A stretch of DNA of 64,000 bases from Heterodera schachtii (Eukaryota; Nematoda; Chromadorea; Rhabditida; Heteroderidae): positions 1,127,500-1,191,499 of the forward strand of contig SIJG01000001.1 of NCBI GenBank assembly GCA_023374025.1. The letters are read 5' to 3'. Shown here piece after piece: positions 35,880 to 46,210 of this stretch. A program made the translations under genes and the position numbers. Each line of letters starts with the position of its first letter. Position 1 is the first letter of the stretch. The notes beneath the pieces were generated by a model. It did no database searches. It saw nothing but the letters and a program-made list of their open reading frames with translations, and had not been told where the DNA came from.

Positions 35880-36390
35880 TGACCTCCTTCAATCGGCCGT
35901 AGCCGCCGACCAAAAAGTCTTCGCCCGCCAAGGGGTGAAGAACTCGGCTACAGTCGCCGATTTACTTTCTCCCTACCGAAAGGGAGGAAGGCCAAGTCGG
36001 CCACCAGCCGCCGACACATTTAGCCTTACCCAACAAGGGGTAGGCTCATTCGGCATCAGCAGCCGACTCATTTGTCTTGCCCAACCAGTGGCAAGACACT
36101 CGGCCATCAGCAGCCGACTTCTTTAGCCTGCCCAACAAGAGGCAAGGCTCATTCGGTCTTCAGCAGCCGACTCATTTAGCCTAACCCAACAAAGGGAAGG
36201 CTCATTTGGCCATCAGTCGCCAACTCATTCGCCTAACCCAACAAAGGGAAGGCACATTCGGCCATCGCCGCCGACCCAAGTCTCACCCAACAAGGGGAGA
36301 CAAAACCGGTCACCAGCAGCCGAATCTTCGAGTCTTCACCAACAAGGGTTAAAGGACTCCGGCCACCAGCAGCCGAAAACTCCCAAAGCA
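35880..36390 (+). repeat. Tandem repeats in the BEL leader
   Basis: About nine imperfect units of 50-60 bp run between the 5' LTR and gag, each with CAGCCGACTCATTTAGCC or similar and CCCAACAAGGG. They lie in the untranslated leader and could be part of a packaging or structural signal. Function is inference. Confidence 0.7.
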
Positions 36391-36401
36391 GGAGAATCAA
36401 C

Positions 36402-37660
36402 ATGAGCGGGCCAATCCGTTCAAAAATCGGGCCTTGTGCCGCCCGTACCAAGGCCTACATTGAGGCCGCCACCGTTAGACAGACGTGAGCATTCAAGCAG
36501 ACCTTACAGCGGAGCGCCGTGGACTCCGCCGTGCGATTCGGCTTTTGGAGGATTGCAACGACAAATGGCAATCCCTCCTGCTCAAATTCAATGGAGCGGA
36601 TCGCCAACAAGAGGAGAGATGTTACGATGACTTTAAGCCATCGGGAAAGCACTTCATGGAATGGGCGGACAAAGCCCGAGGTGCAGTGGACACGATCGAT
36701 GGAGTGATCGGTCCAGAGGATGAAGACGAGGTAGCTGAGAGTCTCAACTCTCAGCCTGCCAATCCTCCACGAATTCAACATGTTCAGCCTCCTCCACCTC
36801 GCCATGAGGTGAACCTCCCTCCCATAACTCTTCCAAAATTCACGGGAGAGCCAAGGGAGTGGCCAATGTTTTGGAGGCTCTTCCGTTCCTCAGTGGACAA
36901 CCTTCCAATCGACGACTTCAAGAAGCACATCTATTTGTTGGGGTGCCTTCCCCACAACTCGCCAGCCAGGCGAGCAGTCGACTTGTACCCACCATCGGAC
37001 GAACTATCCGAGGGTAGTCGACATCTTGAAGAAGCGATTTGCTGATAGCAAGACTATCACTGAGTCCTTGCAGGCGGAGTTGTTGCACCTCCCCAAGCCC
37101 GGAGAGTCAGTGCTTTCGCTCCGCAACTTCGCGGAGTCCGTGGAACGAATTTGTTTCCAACTAAACCCCAGCACGAAAATGGGGTCGGTCCTGCTCGCTC
37201 TGCTCGGGAACTGATCATCTTCCGAGCGAGTGCCCGGATTTCCCAACACCGGGAGCTCGCCGAAAACGGCTGACGGAGCAGCAGCGCTGCCACAATTGCC
37301 TTATGCAAGGCCACAGAACTGAGGAGTGCACCTCACCACACCGTTGCCGAAATTGTGGAAACAAACACCACTTCCTCATATGCTTCAAGAGGGAGGAGTC
37401 CCATTCACGGTCAAATGGGAATCGTTCTGGCTCTTCCCCCAAGTCGGGAAGAAGGCCAGGAGGGCAAAAGTTCCCTCAACGGCAGGTGGAAAGCCAAAAC
37501 CACCTGATCACGGCTGGATTTCAGCCAAACGATCAGTCAACCCCTCCGACAAGAGAGGGGCAGATCGTTCAATCCATGGAGATGTCAACCGTGGACACCA
37601 GCAAAGGGAGAGCCAACAAGGCTCCCAAGTGCAAAAAACCGCACGCGTATCTGATGACGC
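36402..37660 (+). pseudogene. BEL/Pao gag, frameshifted
   Basis: ATG at 36,402 opens a short frame (MSGPIRSKIG...). The coding signal then shifts to the frame beginning near 36,485 (glutamate-rich, LPKFTGEPREWPMFWRLF), which is the DUF1759-type gag core of BEL elements. It shifts again at about 37,015 (KKRFADSKTI...) and a third time near 37,210. Zinc knuckles follow at 37,287-37,392: CHNCLMQGHRTEEC and CRNCGNKHHFLIC. Order and motifs are as expected for BEL gag, so the breaks are small indels in a once complete gene. The product would be the virion-like core protein that binds element RNA. Confidence 0.75.
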
Positions 37661-37814
37661 GACGGTTTCTGGCCAAGTCAAGTCGTGACAGCCGGAATGT
37701 CATCAAAGTGGCAGTTCTCTTTGACCCGGGAAGCCAAACAACGTACGGAGCGGATCCGCTTATCGATAAGCTCCGCCCGCACAAACTCACCTCCGAAGAG
37801 ATGGAGGTCCACGG

Positions 37815-38591
37815 CAGGGATGTGCCGAGCCAGACAAAATCCGATTCCGATTAAATCGCCGATTCCGATTATGGCCAAAAATCCGATACGGTTTTAAAAC
37901 CGATTACGATTATGGCCCAAAATCCGATTAATTGCGATTCCGATTACGATTCCGATTTTTTTAAAATAATTTTTTCCCAAAAATTTTATTCATAATCAAA
38001 ATCATAAATTTTAAGATTGTGATGCAAAAATAAAAGTTTGTCCACATTCTCAGGCAATAATATGTAGTTTTTCTGTACTTTTGATTGAATGTTGCTGAAC
38101 CACATTCATAAATTTCTTCATTTTTGAACTGAACTCTTCATGTAATGTCACGTGATTACGACGCAAATGTGCAATCAAATTCGACGTCGGAGCATTGGCG
38201 GGGTGATCCTTTTTGTATGAGCAACCCTTTTCCTTACAAAAAGCTACTCTTCCGGATAGTGTAAAATATTCCCAGATATTTGACATTTTTGCTAAATAAC
38301 AAAAAACTTGATTATATCGGGGAGAATTAATCCGGCACTGCTTTGTGAGAAAAATTTAATTTCAGTCATTATGTCAAAATAAGATTAAAACATTCGTTTC
38401 AGAAAACATTTTTTTTCAAAATTCATTGGTATTCTCGCTAAAAAAATTCCTTCAAAAGGTCAATTCTTAGGGGTGTAATAATCGGATTTCAAGGCAAAAT
38501 CCGATTACGATTATCCGATTCCGATTATGGCCCAAAATCCGATTAATTGCGATTCCGATTACGATTACGATTCCGATTCGGCACATCCCTG
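37815..38591. mobile_element. hAT-like DNA transposon, 777 bp, with exact 8-bp target duplication
   Basis: The ends are CAGGGATGTGCCGA and its inverted copy TCGGCACATCCCTG. The 8 bases GTCCACGG occur immediately on both sides (37,807-37,814 and 38,592-38,599), the target-site length of hAT elements. Both subterminal regions are runs of CCGATTCCGATTATGG and CGATTACGATT words. The interior holds a fragment of a BED zinc-finger frame on the minus strand. It is a non-autonomous element. Confidence 0.9.
38050..38286 (-). CDS. BED-type zinc-finger fragment in hAT element
   Basis: A 78-residue frame starting MSNIWEYFTL contains C-x4-C (CKEKGC), then LIAHLRRNH, the C2H2-like arrangement of BED fingers found at the N terminus of hAT transposases. 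The DDE/RNase H domain and the dimerisation region are absent, so the peptide could bind DNA at most. It is the relic of the transposase N terminus carried by this short element. Confidence 0.7.
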   Translation of the reverse strand: MSNIWEYFTLSGRVAFCKEKGCSYKKDHPANAPTSNLIAHLRRNHVTLHEEFSSKMKKFMNVVQQHSIKSTEKLHIIA

Positions 38592-38849
38592 GTCCACGGG
38601 TTTGGAGGAAAACGGGAGCCGTTACGCTTCCATTCACCCATTTACTCCGTCCTTCTCCAAAGGGCGGACGGAAAATGGGAGGAAATTCTCCTTAATCGGA
38701 CGGAGAAAATCTCCACTCACTTCGGCATGGTCGAATGGACCGCCGATGAATCCGTCACGAACCATCACGAAGTCTTTGAAGCAATGTGCTTCACTGATGA
38801 GGAGCCAATGATACTCCTCAGCGCAAGACACTTCTGGCAATTTTTCCAA

Positions 38850-40700
38850 GGGAAGAGAGAAGTGTCTCCCGGGCTGTTTTTGATCAACACATCATTTGGC
38901 CCGCTGGTAAATGGCGAGTCCAACATTGGACCGCCCAACTCAAATCGAAAGGCCCTGTCAATGACGGCCATCCACAGCACCAATGTGGAACAAATGCCAA
39001 CCATCAACGAGGTTGAGCACTTCTTCAACCTCGAATCCATGGGGATCCAGGATGATCCTGCCCAGGATGACGACCAAACAGCTCTGAAGCTGTTTAACGA
39101 ATCCATCCGTCAGGAGACTGACGGAAGATACTCCGTCAAATGGCCGTGGAAGGAGGAGTCCAATCCGGACCTCCCTTCCAACTTCAAAATGGCCCACAGC
39201 AGGTTGAACTGGAGCACTTCCTCCCACATCACGGAGTGCTTACAAAAAAGCTCCGCGTCGTTTATGACGCGAGTGCTCACACACGCGGAACACCAAGCCT
39301 CAACAGCTGCCTCTTCCGAGGCCCAGTGCTTTTGCCAGATTTGGCAGGCATGCTGCTTCGGTTCCGCTGCCCGACTTTTCCACTTCTCGCGGACATTCAA
39401 GCCGCATTTCTCCAAATTTCGTTGGAGCCGGAAGACCGGGAGGTCACGAAGTTCCTTTGGCTAAAGGACACTTCAAAGGGACTGACTCCCGACAACTTGG
39501 CAATTTTTCGATTTTGCCGAGTTGCTTTCGGAGTCGTCAGCTCGCCATTCATTTTGGCGGCGACACTCCGCCACCATTTACAACAATTCATCTCCCCACT
39601 GTCCAGGGAGATTTCGGAGTCCATTTATGTGGACAATGTACTTCTCGAATGCGAGACAGTACAGGAGGCCTTGGAAAAATACAAAGTTTCCAAGGACATC
39701 CTCCAACACGGATGCTTCAACCTGAGGGAATTCATCTCTAATTCAAAAGAGGTGATGAAACAGATCCCTCAGGAGGATCAGATGGATAAACCGAAGGCCA
39801 AGGTCCTTGGCCTTCCTTGGGACACCGAGAAAGACGAGATCGTCTTCAAAGTCCCAACAACTGATCCATAGAGGCCAGTTACACGAAGACTGGTCCTCAG
39901 CCATCTCGCATCGCTCTTTGACCCCTTGGGGGTTCTTGGGCCATGCATTTTGCCAGCTAAACGCCTCTTCCAAGAACTTTGGAAGGAGGTCCACTCTTGG
40001 GATGATGCCCTCTCAGAAGAGGACTCAATCCGCTGGGATTCTATCCAAAGCCAATGGAAAGACGAGGAAATCAGGGTTGCTCGCCGAGCAATGCTCAATG
40101 ACACACAGTCAATTGAGCTCCACGCTTTTGTGGGCGCATCGGTCCACACATTCGCGACCGCGATATACGTACGCTGCGCTATGAACGACAAGGTTCAAGC
40201 GTGGCTCATCTTCTCCAAAAATCGTTTGAAGCCAAAGAGTGCCTCAAAGGCACTCACTATACCAAGGATGGAGCTGTTGGCCATCCTGGTGGGCACCAGA
40301 GCACTCAAATTTGCTCAGAGGCAATTGCGTCGTCCAATTGCCAGCCTTCATCTTTGGGGCGATTCGCAAATCGCTCTATCATGGGTCAAAACCCATGAAA
40401 CTCAACCACAATTTGTTGAGCGGAGGCTGAAAGAAATCCGAGAATGTCTCGGATGTACTTTCCATTTCGTCCGTACCGGGGACAACCCGGCGGACCTCGC
40501 AACACGCGGAGCAACTCCTTCGGAGCTCCGCAACCATCATCTCTGGTGGAAAGGCCCACCTTGGCTCACACAAGAGATCCATCTTTGGCCCAACGAACTC
40601 TGCTTCCAAGTAACAGAGTCTGACCAACAAATCTCGGAGAATGTTTGGCCCGAGTGGTGTGTTTCTCGCACACACTCACTCAAAGCAGCCAAATGAGCAG
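38850..40700 (+). pseudogene. BEL/Pao reverse transcriptase and RNase H region, broken
   Basis: Blocks appear in order. The linker (FNESIRQETDGRYSVKWPW) is followed by a frame change at about 39,205. Then come PHHGVLTKKLRVVYDASAH, LLADIQAAFLQI with the first catalytic Asp, RVAFGVVSSPF, and YVDNVLLE (the usual YVDD reads YVDN), then the conserved VLGLPWD. An in-frame TAG at 39,869 interrupts the frame, which resumes as FDPLGVLGP... and continues through the RNase H-like part (IPRMELLAIL, LHLWGDSQIALSW, DNPADLATRG). About 40 residues before PHHGVL appear deleted. The frame is lost again near 40,690. RNA-dependent DNA synthesis from this copy is unlikely. Confidence 0.8.
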
Positions 40701-41498
40701 GTCTTAATTGACCCCTCACGCTTCAGCTCATGGAAGCGTCTAATGCGAACGACAATGTTCGTATTACGATTCCTCGCCTTAATGTTCAAAAAGGGCGAAT
40801 AAACGATTGCTTCACTCGAGAAGCACAGAAAGGAAATTCGCCAAATTTCCAAGTCAGGGGAATTCAAGGCGGAAGACTTCGCACTCGCGGACCGAGTGCT
40901 CATCCGCCTGGACCAGATGGATGATGCTGAAGAATTCCAACACTTTAAAACAGTGTTTGGAGACGACGGAATTCTCCGTCTGAAAACCAGACTGGAGATG
41001 AGTGCGAAGCCATACAGCTTCTCTCATCCCATTCTTCTCGCCAAGCATTCTGCTTTGGCAAAGCTGATCATTTTGGATCGACACCAAAAAAGGCATCACC
41101 TTGGAGTGGACACCACTCTGACAGAATTCCTGAGCGGATTCTGGATGCCAAGCGCACGTTTAAATGTTAAACGGGCTCTTCGGGACTGTCTTCTTTGTCG
41201 CCGAATGAATGCACAACAATTTGCCTTACCAACCATGCCACCCTTGCCGGGTGAGCGAGTGCGCCGACACGCGCCATTTCAGTCAATTAGAATTGACTTT
41301 CTCGGGCCAACGACAATTTCGTTGGCCGGAGAAAAAATAAAGGCATGGATCCTCATCATAACATGCCTCGCAACGCGCGCCGTCTACCTTGGGGCAACTT
41401 TGGACCTCACATCGGAGTCATTCCTCAATGTTCTCCGTCGATTCATAAGTCGACGGGGAAAACCCCACATCATTTGGAGCGACAACGCTACGACCTTC
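40700..41498 (+). pseudogene. BEL/Pao integrase, N-terminal part
   Basis: After a broken linker, the frame from 40,896 carries the zinc-binding region (HQKRHHLGVD..., then CLLCRR) and the catalytic core start (IDFLGP, first Asp, and WSDNATTF, second Asp). It is cut by the Gypsy insertion at 41,499 in the codons following NATTF. The remainder (LETATDPIDSEE..., the region before the third catalytic residue and the C-terminal tail) resumes at 48,883. Confidence 0.8.
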
Positions 41499-41740
41499 TG
41501 TTAGGACCACAAGTCCAAACAACAAATAAATTTATTACAAGAAATAATAAATTACAAATAAATGCAAAGACGGGGGAACGGAGCAAATAAATTGGGGAGA
41601 CAACAGAATGAATTAATGCAATGAATGGGGAGGAATAATTGGGAAGGGCAAAGGTCAATCAATATGCATATGTGTCTGTCTCTAACACGGAGAGAGCAGA
41701 CACTGCAAAAACAGTGAAGGAAAATGAAGAGAGGGAAATA
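41499..41740 (-). repeat. Gypsy 3' LTR
   Basis: Direct repeat of 48,641-48,882; I saw no differences between the two, implying a very recent insertion. It begins TGTTAGGACC on the plus strand. Confidence 0.85.
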
Positions 41741-41792
41741 AATAAATCGGGGGCAAAATGTGCCTGCCCGAACACCTCCCCTTTTAGGCTGA

Positions 41793-42959
41793 TCAGTTAT
41801 GGCCGGGCGAGAATCGGTTCGGTCGACGACGTTCACGTTGAGGGTATCGTCGTTGAATTGGGGCCTCTTCGATCGGAGCAGCCAAATTTTCCTGAATGTG
41901 ATCTGCCACCTCATTTTCCAATTGATTGGGCCCTAAATTGGCATTGGCTGCGTCGGGTGGTTGATTGGGCAGGGCCGGAGGCAATGGCAAATCAAATGCC
42001 TCATTTAATATGGCCAAAGTCTGATCAAAATTGTCGGCTGTTTTCCGGCTGCGCAGTTGATTGGCGTGAAAACGGCCGAATGATCCGTCGGGAAATTTGA
42101 CGTCAAAAATCACTCCTGATGTGCCACTGATCACTCCTGGCTTCCAATGTTGCGAGGAGCGATGGCGAGCGAAAACTTTCTCATCCAAAACAAATCCTCG
42201 ATTTTTGGTGCCAAATCTCCTGTTGAATTGCCTTTCCATCTCCAAATCACTTTCAATTGGTTGGAATAATGGCGGCCGCAGGAGGTCAATCGTTGTCCTT
42301 GGCCTTCGACCGAGCAGCAGTTCAGCGGGGCACTTCAACTCCGGAAGTGAATCATTTGGGGCCGTCCGATAGGTGATCAGAAAAGTGTCGATGATCTCCT
42401 TGTTGGGCTTCCCCTCCCCTTTTAATTTTCTAAATGCTCTCTTAAATGTGTCGACAAATCTTTCCACTTGCCCATTTGACATTGGATTATATGGGGCCGA
42501 AAATAAATGTGTGATGCCGTTCGTCGCAACAAATTTGGCAAATTCCGAGACGACTCTTTCGCCATACATAAGGCAGCCCTTCAAAATGGTCAGGTCACTT
42601 TTTCGCCGATGGAAGAGTTTAATGGCCTCCGATTCCTTCTCAATTTGCTTTTCGTTTGGCCAGTCTTCGCGGATGAATTTGAAGATATTTTGAATAACGC
42701 TGTCCTTTTTGGAGGCGTTGACCAAATCTTCGAATTTAATCGGCAAATTTTTCGAGGCGGAATGGAGAATTTCTTCCAAAATTGGTTCAGCGGTGACCAA
42801 AGCAATGACGCGTTCGTTTTCCTCTTCTCCGCCTTTTGCAATGAGCCGGGAGAGTGCGTCTGCCTGACCAAAATCCGTCGTTTTGACATATTCAATTTTG
42901 AAATCATAGGCCAACGCCCACAAATGAGTGACCAGCGCAACAATCGGTTGACACTGCAC
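41793..42959 (-). pseudogene. Gypsy RNase H tail and integrase with deleted core
   Basis: The minus-strand frame starts in the end of RNase H (DFGQADALSRL) and continues into the integrase N-terminal region (LTILKGCLMYGERVV). It then jumps directly to the late core (SAPYNPMSNGQVERFVDTF) without the HHCC finger or the first two catalytic aspartates, a deletion of well over 100 residues. The C-terminal chromatin-binding part and an arginine-rich tail (YPQRERRRPNRF) are present. The joint is in frame, so this is an internal deletion, not a frameshift. It cannot integrate DNA itself and would need a helper. Confidence 0.8.
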
Positions 42960-44343
42960 TGCCGAATGCCCTTTTTATTTCCGAAAATGGAGAGCAACGG
43001 CTTATGGTCGGTTTGGAGAATAAATTTCCGGCCATAAATCATTTTGTGAAATTTCTGTACAGCGAAGATTAAGGCCAGCCCTTCTTTCTCAATCTGAGAA
43101 TAATTCTTTTCGGCGGGCGCGAGTGATTTTGATGCGTGTGCGATGGCCTTAATTGTCCCATTTTGAAATCGATGGGAAATGACGGCGCCGATTCCAAGCT
43201 CTGAAGCATCGGCGGACACAATTATTTCCAATTTTGGATCATAATGCGTCAATAATAAATCCGAAGTCAAAATGTTTTTCAGCTTTTGAAATGATTTGTG
43301 ACAATTTTCGCACCAATTCCATTTTACTTCGTGCTTGAGCAGATCGTCCAGCGGCTTGCGAATGAAGCGCATGTTCCTGACGAATTGCTGGTAATGGTTG
43401 ACCATACCCAAAAATGAGCGCAATGACGAAATGTTGGTCGGCGCGGGCATGTTAACAATGGCTTGGATCTTTGATGGGTCGGGTCGGCGTCCATTCTTAT
43501 CAATAATTAATCCAAGATATTTAATTTCCTCTTGGAAGAAGGCGCATTTCGAAATTTTGACCCGAAAACCAAATGATTGCAGCCGTTCGAACACTTCTTT
43601 TAAATGATCAGTGTGTTCGTTGAATGTTCGGCTGGCGACGATGATGTCGTCTAAATATGCCGTAGCAAAATTCAGTCCGGCGAGCATTTTGTCCATGATT
43701 GATTGGAAAATGCCGGGCGCCGATTTGACTCCGAAAGGCAGGCGCTCCATTAAATAATTGCCCTTGTGGGTGGAGATGCCGCAAATTTTCTTTGAATCAT
43801 CATCCAATTGAATTTGGAAATATGCGTCTTTGAGGTCAATTTGGGAAAATAATTTTCCTCCGTTCAAAGTCGCAAAGATGTCGTCCGGAATTGGCAGCGG
43901 GTGTTGGTAATCCAGCAATGCATCATTCAAACCGGTTGAATAATCGATGCACAATCGTGCTGATCCGCACCAAAATCGGGGCGGCCCAAGATAAATGTTC
44001 AGCTTTACGGATGATCCCCAGCTGTTCCAATCGGTCCAATTCCTTTTCAACAATTTCCTTTGAATGATGTGGCATTGGCCGTGCCTTTCTGTAAATTGGT
44101 GTGGCACCATCCTTTAATTGAAGGTGTGCCAATTCCTTGGTGCAAAGTCCGAGTCCTTCCTCAAAAGTAGTGGAGAAAGTGGCCTTTAATTCCCGAATAA
44201 ATTTATCGGCGGCCTCGGAGGTAAATGTTGCACTTGAATTGGTGTTGCCGCATAAATTAATGGCGGAATTGCTGATTTTCCTTTTCAAATCGTCCAGCAG
44301 GCCAAATGCGTCCATCGTTGAAATGCTCAGCAAATTTAAGGAC
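42590..44343 (-). pseudogene. Gypsy reverse transcriptase/RNase H, duplicate copy A
   Basis: Blocks FSQIDLKDAYFQI, LPFGVKSAPGIFQ, AYLDDIIVAS (catalytic YLDD), GFRVKISKCAFF, LRSFLGMVNHYQQF and an RNase H part (IVSADASELGIGAVIS, LQTDHKPLL) lie in order. The frame is broken just upstream of RT (about 43,960) and changes again in the linker after RNase H (about 42,960). The copy is nearly identical to 46,211-47,590. One visible difference is Asp-to-Tyr in the RNase H motif SADAS, where the Asp is kept here and changed in the other copy. Confidence 0.8.
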
Positions 44344-46210
44344 CCTTCTGAAAAAATCAATATCTCTTTTTTGGAAATTTTTTTACACATCAAAGAGCTT
44401 GCAGTCAAGATTTGTCGACACATTTAAGAGAGCATTTAGAAAATTAAAAGGGGAGGGGAAGCCCAACAAGGAGATCATCGACACTTTTCTGATCACCTAT
44501 CGGACGACCCCAAATGATTCACTTCCGGAGTTGAAGTGCCCCGCTGAACTGCTGCTCGGTCGAAGGCCAAGGACAACGATTGACCTCCTGCGGACAATGC
44601 CACCCGGTGAGCCCGTATTTATACGCAAAAATGTGGCCACAAAAGTTGTGGTGCCACGCCCATTTTAATAACATTCACAGCAAAGCGGTTTTTGGCGATG
44701 GGCGCTCATAAATGAGCCCCGTGTGACCGATCAGGGGATGACCAAACAGTGAACAATTATTTCCTTTCCAAATATTTCTTCTCAAATTTTATTTTTTTTT
44801 AAATCACGTCCATCACCCCCATCACCAATGAGTTCAATCATCCCCCCTTTCATCCTGTCGTCAAAATCTCTGATCACTCATCATCCATTTCATGGCTTGG
44901 TTCCCTTCCATTTTATCAGTCCTTTGTCCAGTTTGTACAGCACCATCTTCACATGTTCACATGGCATTCCGTGCGCCTCGGCATAGTCGCGCAAATCGAT
45001 CAGCATCTCTTTAGCACGGTCCGGCCCGTACAATTCCATCATCTGAAATGGTTAAAATTGAGGAAATTTTTTTTTTAATATGAAATTCATCGATTACTTA
45101 CATCATAATCGCCGCTTTCAAAACATTCGAGGTGTAGAACACGTTCATCGGGCATTTCGTAGTCGACTTCGTCCGGTACTGTAGGTGAAAGATTGTTAAT
45201 GTTAAGGGAGGAATTGAGTATTTTTTACCATTTTTTGATTCCGATGTCGACATTTTTAAATTTGGAATAAATAAATAAATTTAGTTTATGGATAAATGCT
45301 AAACAAATTTTATTTTTAAATTTATTGGAATAATGCAATATAGTAAAAGATAAACCGTAAATGTGAAAAATTTTAAGAAACGAAAACAGCAGGGTAGGAG
45401 GCGAATGAGTCAATTTAAAATATATTTTATTTTTGCATAAAAACATATTTAAAGAAGAATTATGAATTTGGCTTATGAACGGTAAACCCTCGTACTGCAC
45501 CTTTTATATCCAGAAAATCCAATTAATCACAAGCAAATTTGTTATTCTCTTGACCCATTTCATTGTTTGTGTTGTCGGTAAATTTGAAATTTTGCTTTAC
45601 TTAATACCGACAAAATTTTGATGTATATGGAAAATTAAAAATTCCCTAATTATCTATGCACAAATCGGACGACGAATTCAAATTTAGATCAATCAAGCCG
45701 CGCATTTGATAATTAAATATGCACAAATCGGACGCTGAATTTAAATTTTGGTAAATCCAAGCCGCGAATTTGACCTAATTCGTATGATTGAATATTCATC
45801 CTAAATAAATATGTACCAATTTGTTGGACAATGAATTCAAATTTTGGTAGACCCAACCCTAACATCTGGCCTAATTTGAATCATCTAAGCCTTCCTCCTA
45901 ATTAAATATGCATGACTAATTCAAATTTTTGTAAAACCCAAGCTAACATTGAGCCTATTTGTTACCATTGCCAGTGTACAGTTTAATTTATTTTAATTAG
46001 CAAACAATTTAAACCATTTTATTTTCCAATTGAGTATGTAATTAAAAGGCAAATGAAAAATGAATACGTGAAATACAAGTTAAATGATTATGGAGTTAAA
46101 TGTAAAAGGCGTTAAATGATTATGGAGTTAAATTTAAAAGACAAGTGAAAATGAGTTAAATGATTATGGAGTTAAATTGCAAATGAAAAAAGAGTTAAAT
46201 GATTATGGAA
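44344..46210. other. Foreign 1.87-kb segment inside the Gypsy element
   Basis: This lies between the two copies of the Gypsy RT region. It starts with ~60 bases of unrelated DNA. Then comes an inverted copy of part of the Gypsy integrase (about 44,405-44,605, the reverse complement of about 42,275-42,470), a small three-exon gene on the minus strand (44,890-45,253), and AT-rich DNA. The AT-rich part has two kinds of short repeats: GCACAAATCGGACG with AATTCAAATTT at 45,655-45,960, and GTTAAATGATTATGGAG at 46,080-46,210. Confidence 0.7.
44890..45253 (-). CDS. Small intact three-exon gene, 84-aa acidic protein, unrecognised
   Basis: Exons 45229-45253, 45102-45178 and 44890-45042 (minus strand) join in phase to 85 codons including TGA. 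Splice sites are regular (donors GTAAAA and GTAAGT, acceptors CCTACAG and TTTCAG), and introns are short. The protein starts MSTSESKN, has an acidic middle (PDEVDYEMPDERV), then LRDYAEAHGMPCEHVKMVLY and a basic end (IKWKGTKP). It shows no signal peptide or membrane segment. The second half looks helical. I do not recognise the family. An AATAAA lies about 90 bases beyond the stop. A complete spliced gene inside a retrotransposon suggests capture of a host gene segment with its introns, at DNA level. Confidence 0.7.

Larger units (their letters stand above)
37600..38850 (+). pseudogene. BEL/Pao aspartic protease region, split by hAT element
   Basis: The frame with KVAVLFDPGSQTTY (about 37,705-37,745) carries the DPGS protease signature of BEL/Pao elements (DUF1758-type). 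It is interrupted at 37,814 by the hAT insertion and resumes at 38,592 in the same kind of sequence (LNRTEKISTHFGMVEWT). Allowing for the duplicated 8 bases, the two halves abut. The protease would release gag and pol products; with the insertion it cannot be made. Confidence 0.7.

Noticed and set aside
35516..35882. Several open frames on both strands in the 5' LTR (and the same in the 3' LTR)
   Set aside because: They are GC-rich chance frames in LTR sequence, with no conserved protein character.
42590..44110. Single 506-residue Gypsy protein beginning MVPHQF
   Set aside because: The start lies in the wrong frame of the region upstream of RT. The true polyprotein frame enters from farther upstream and is broken there.
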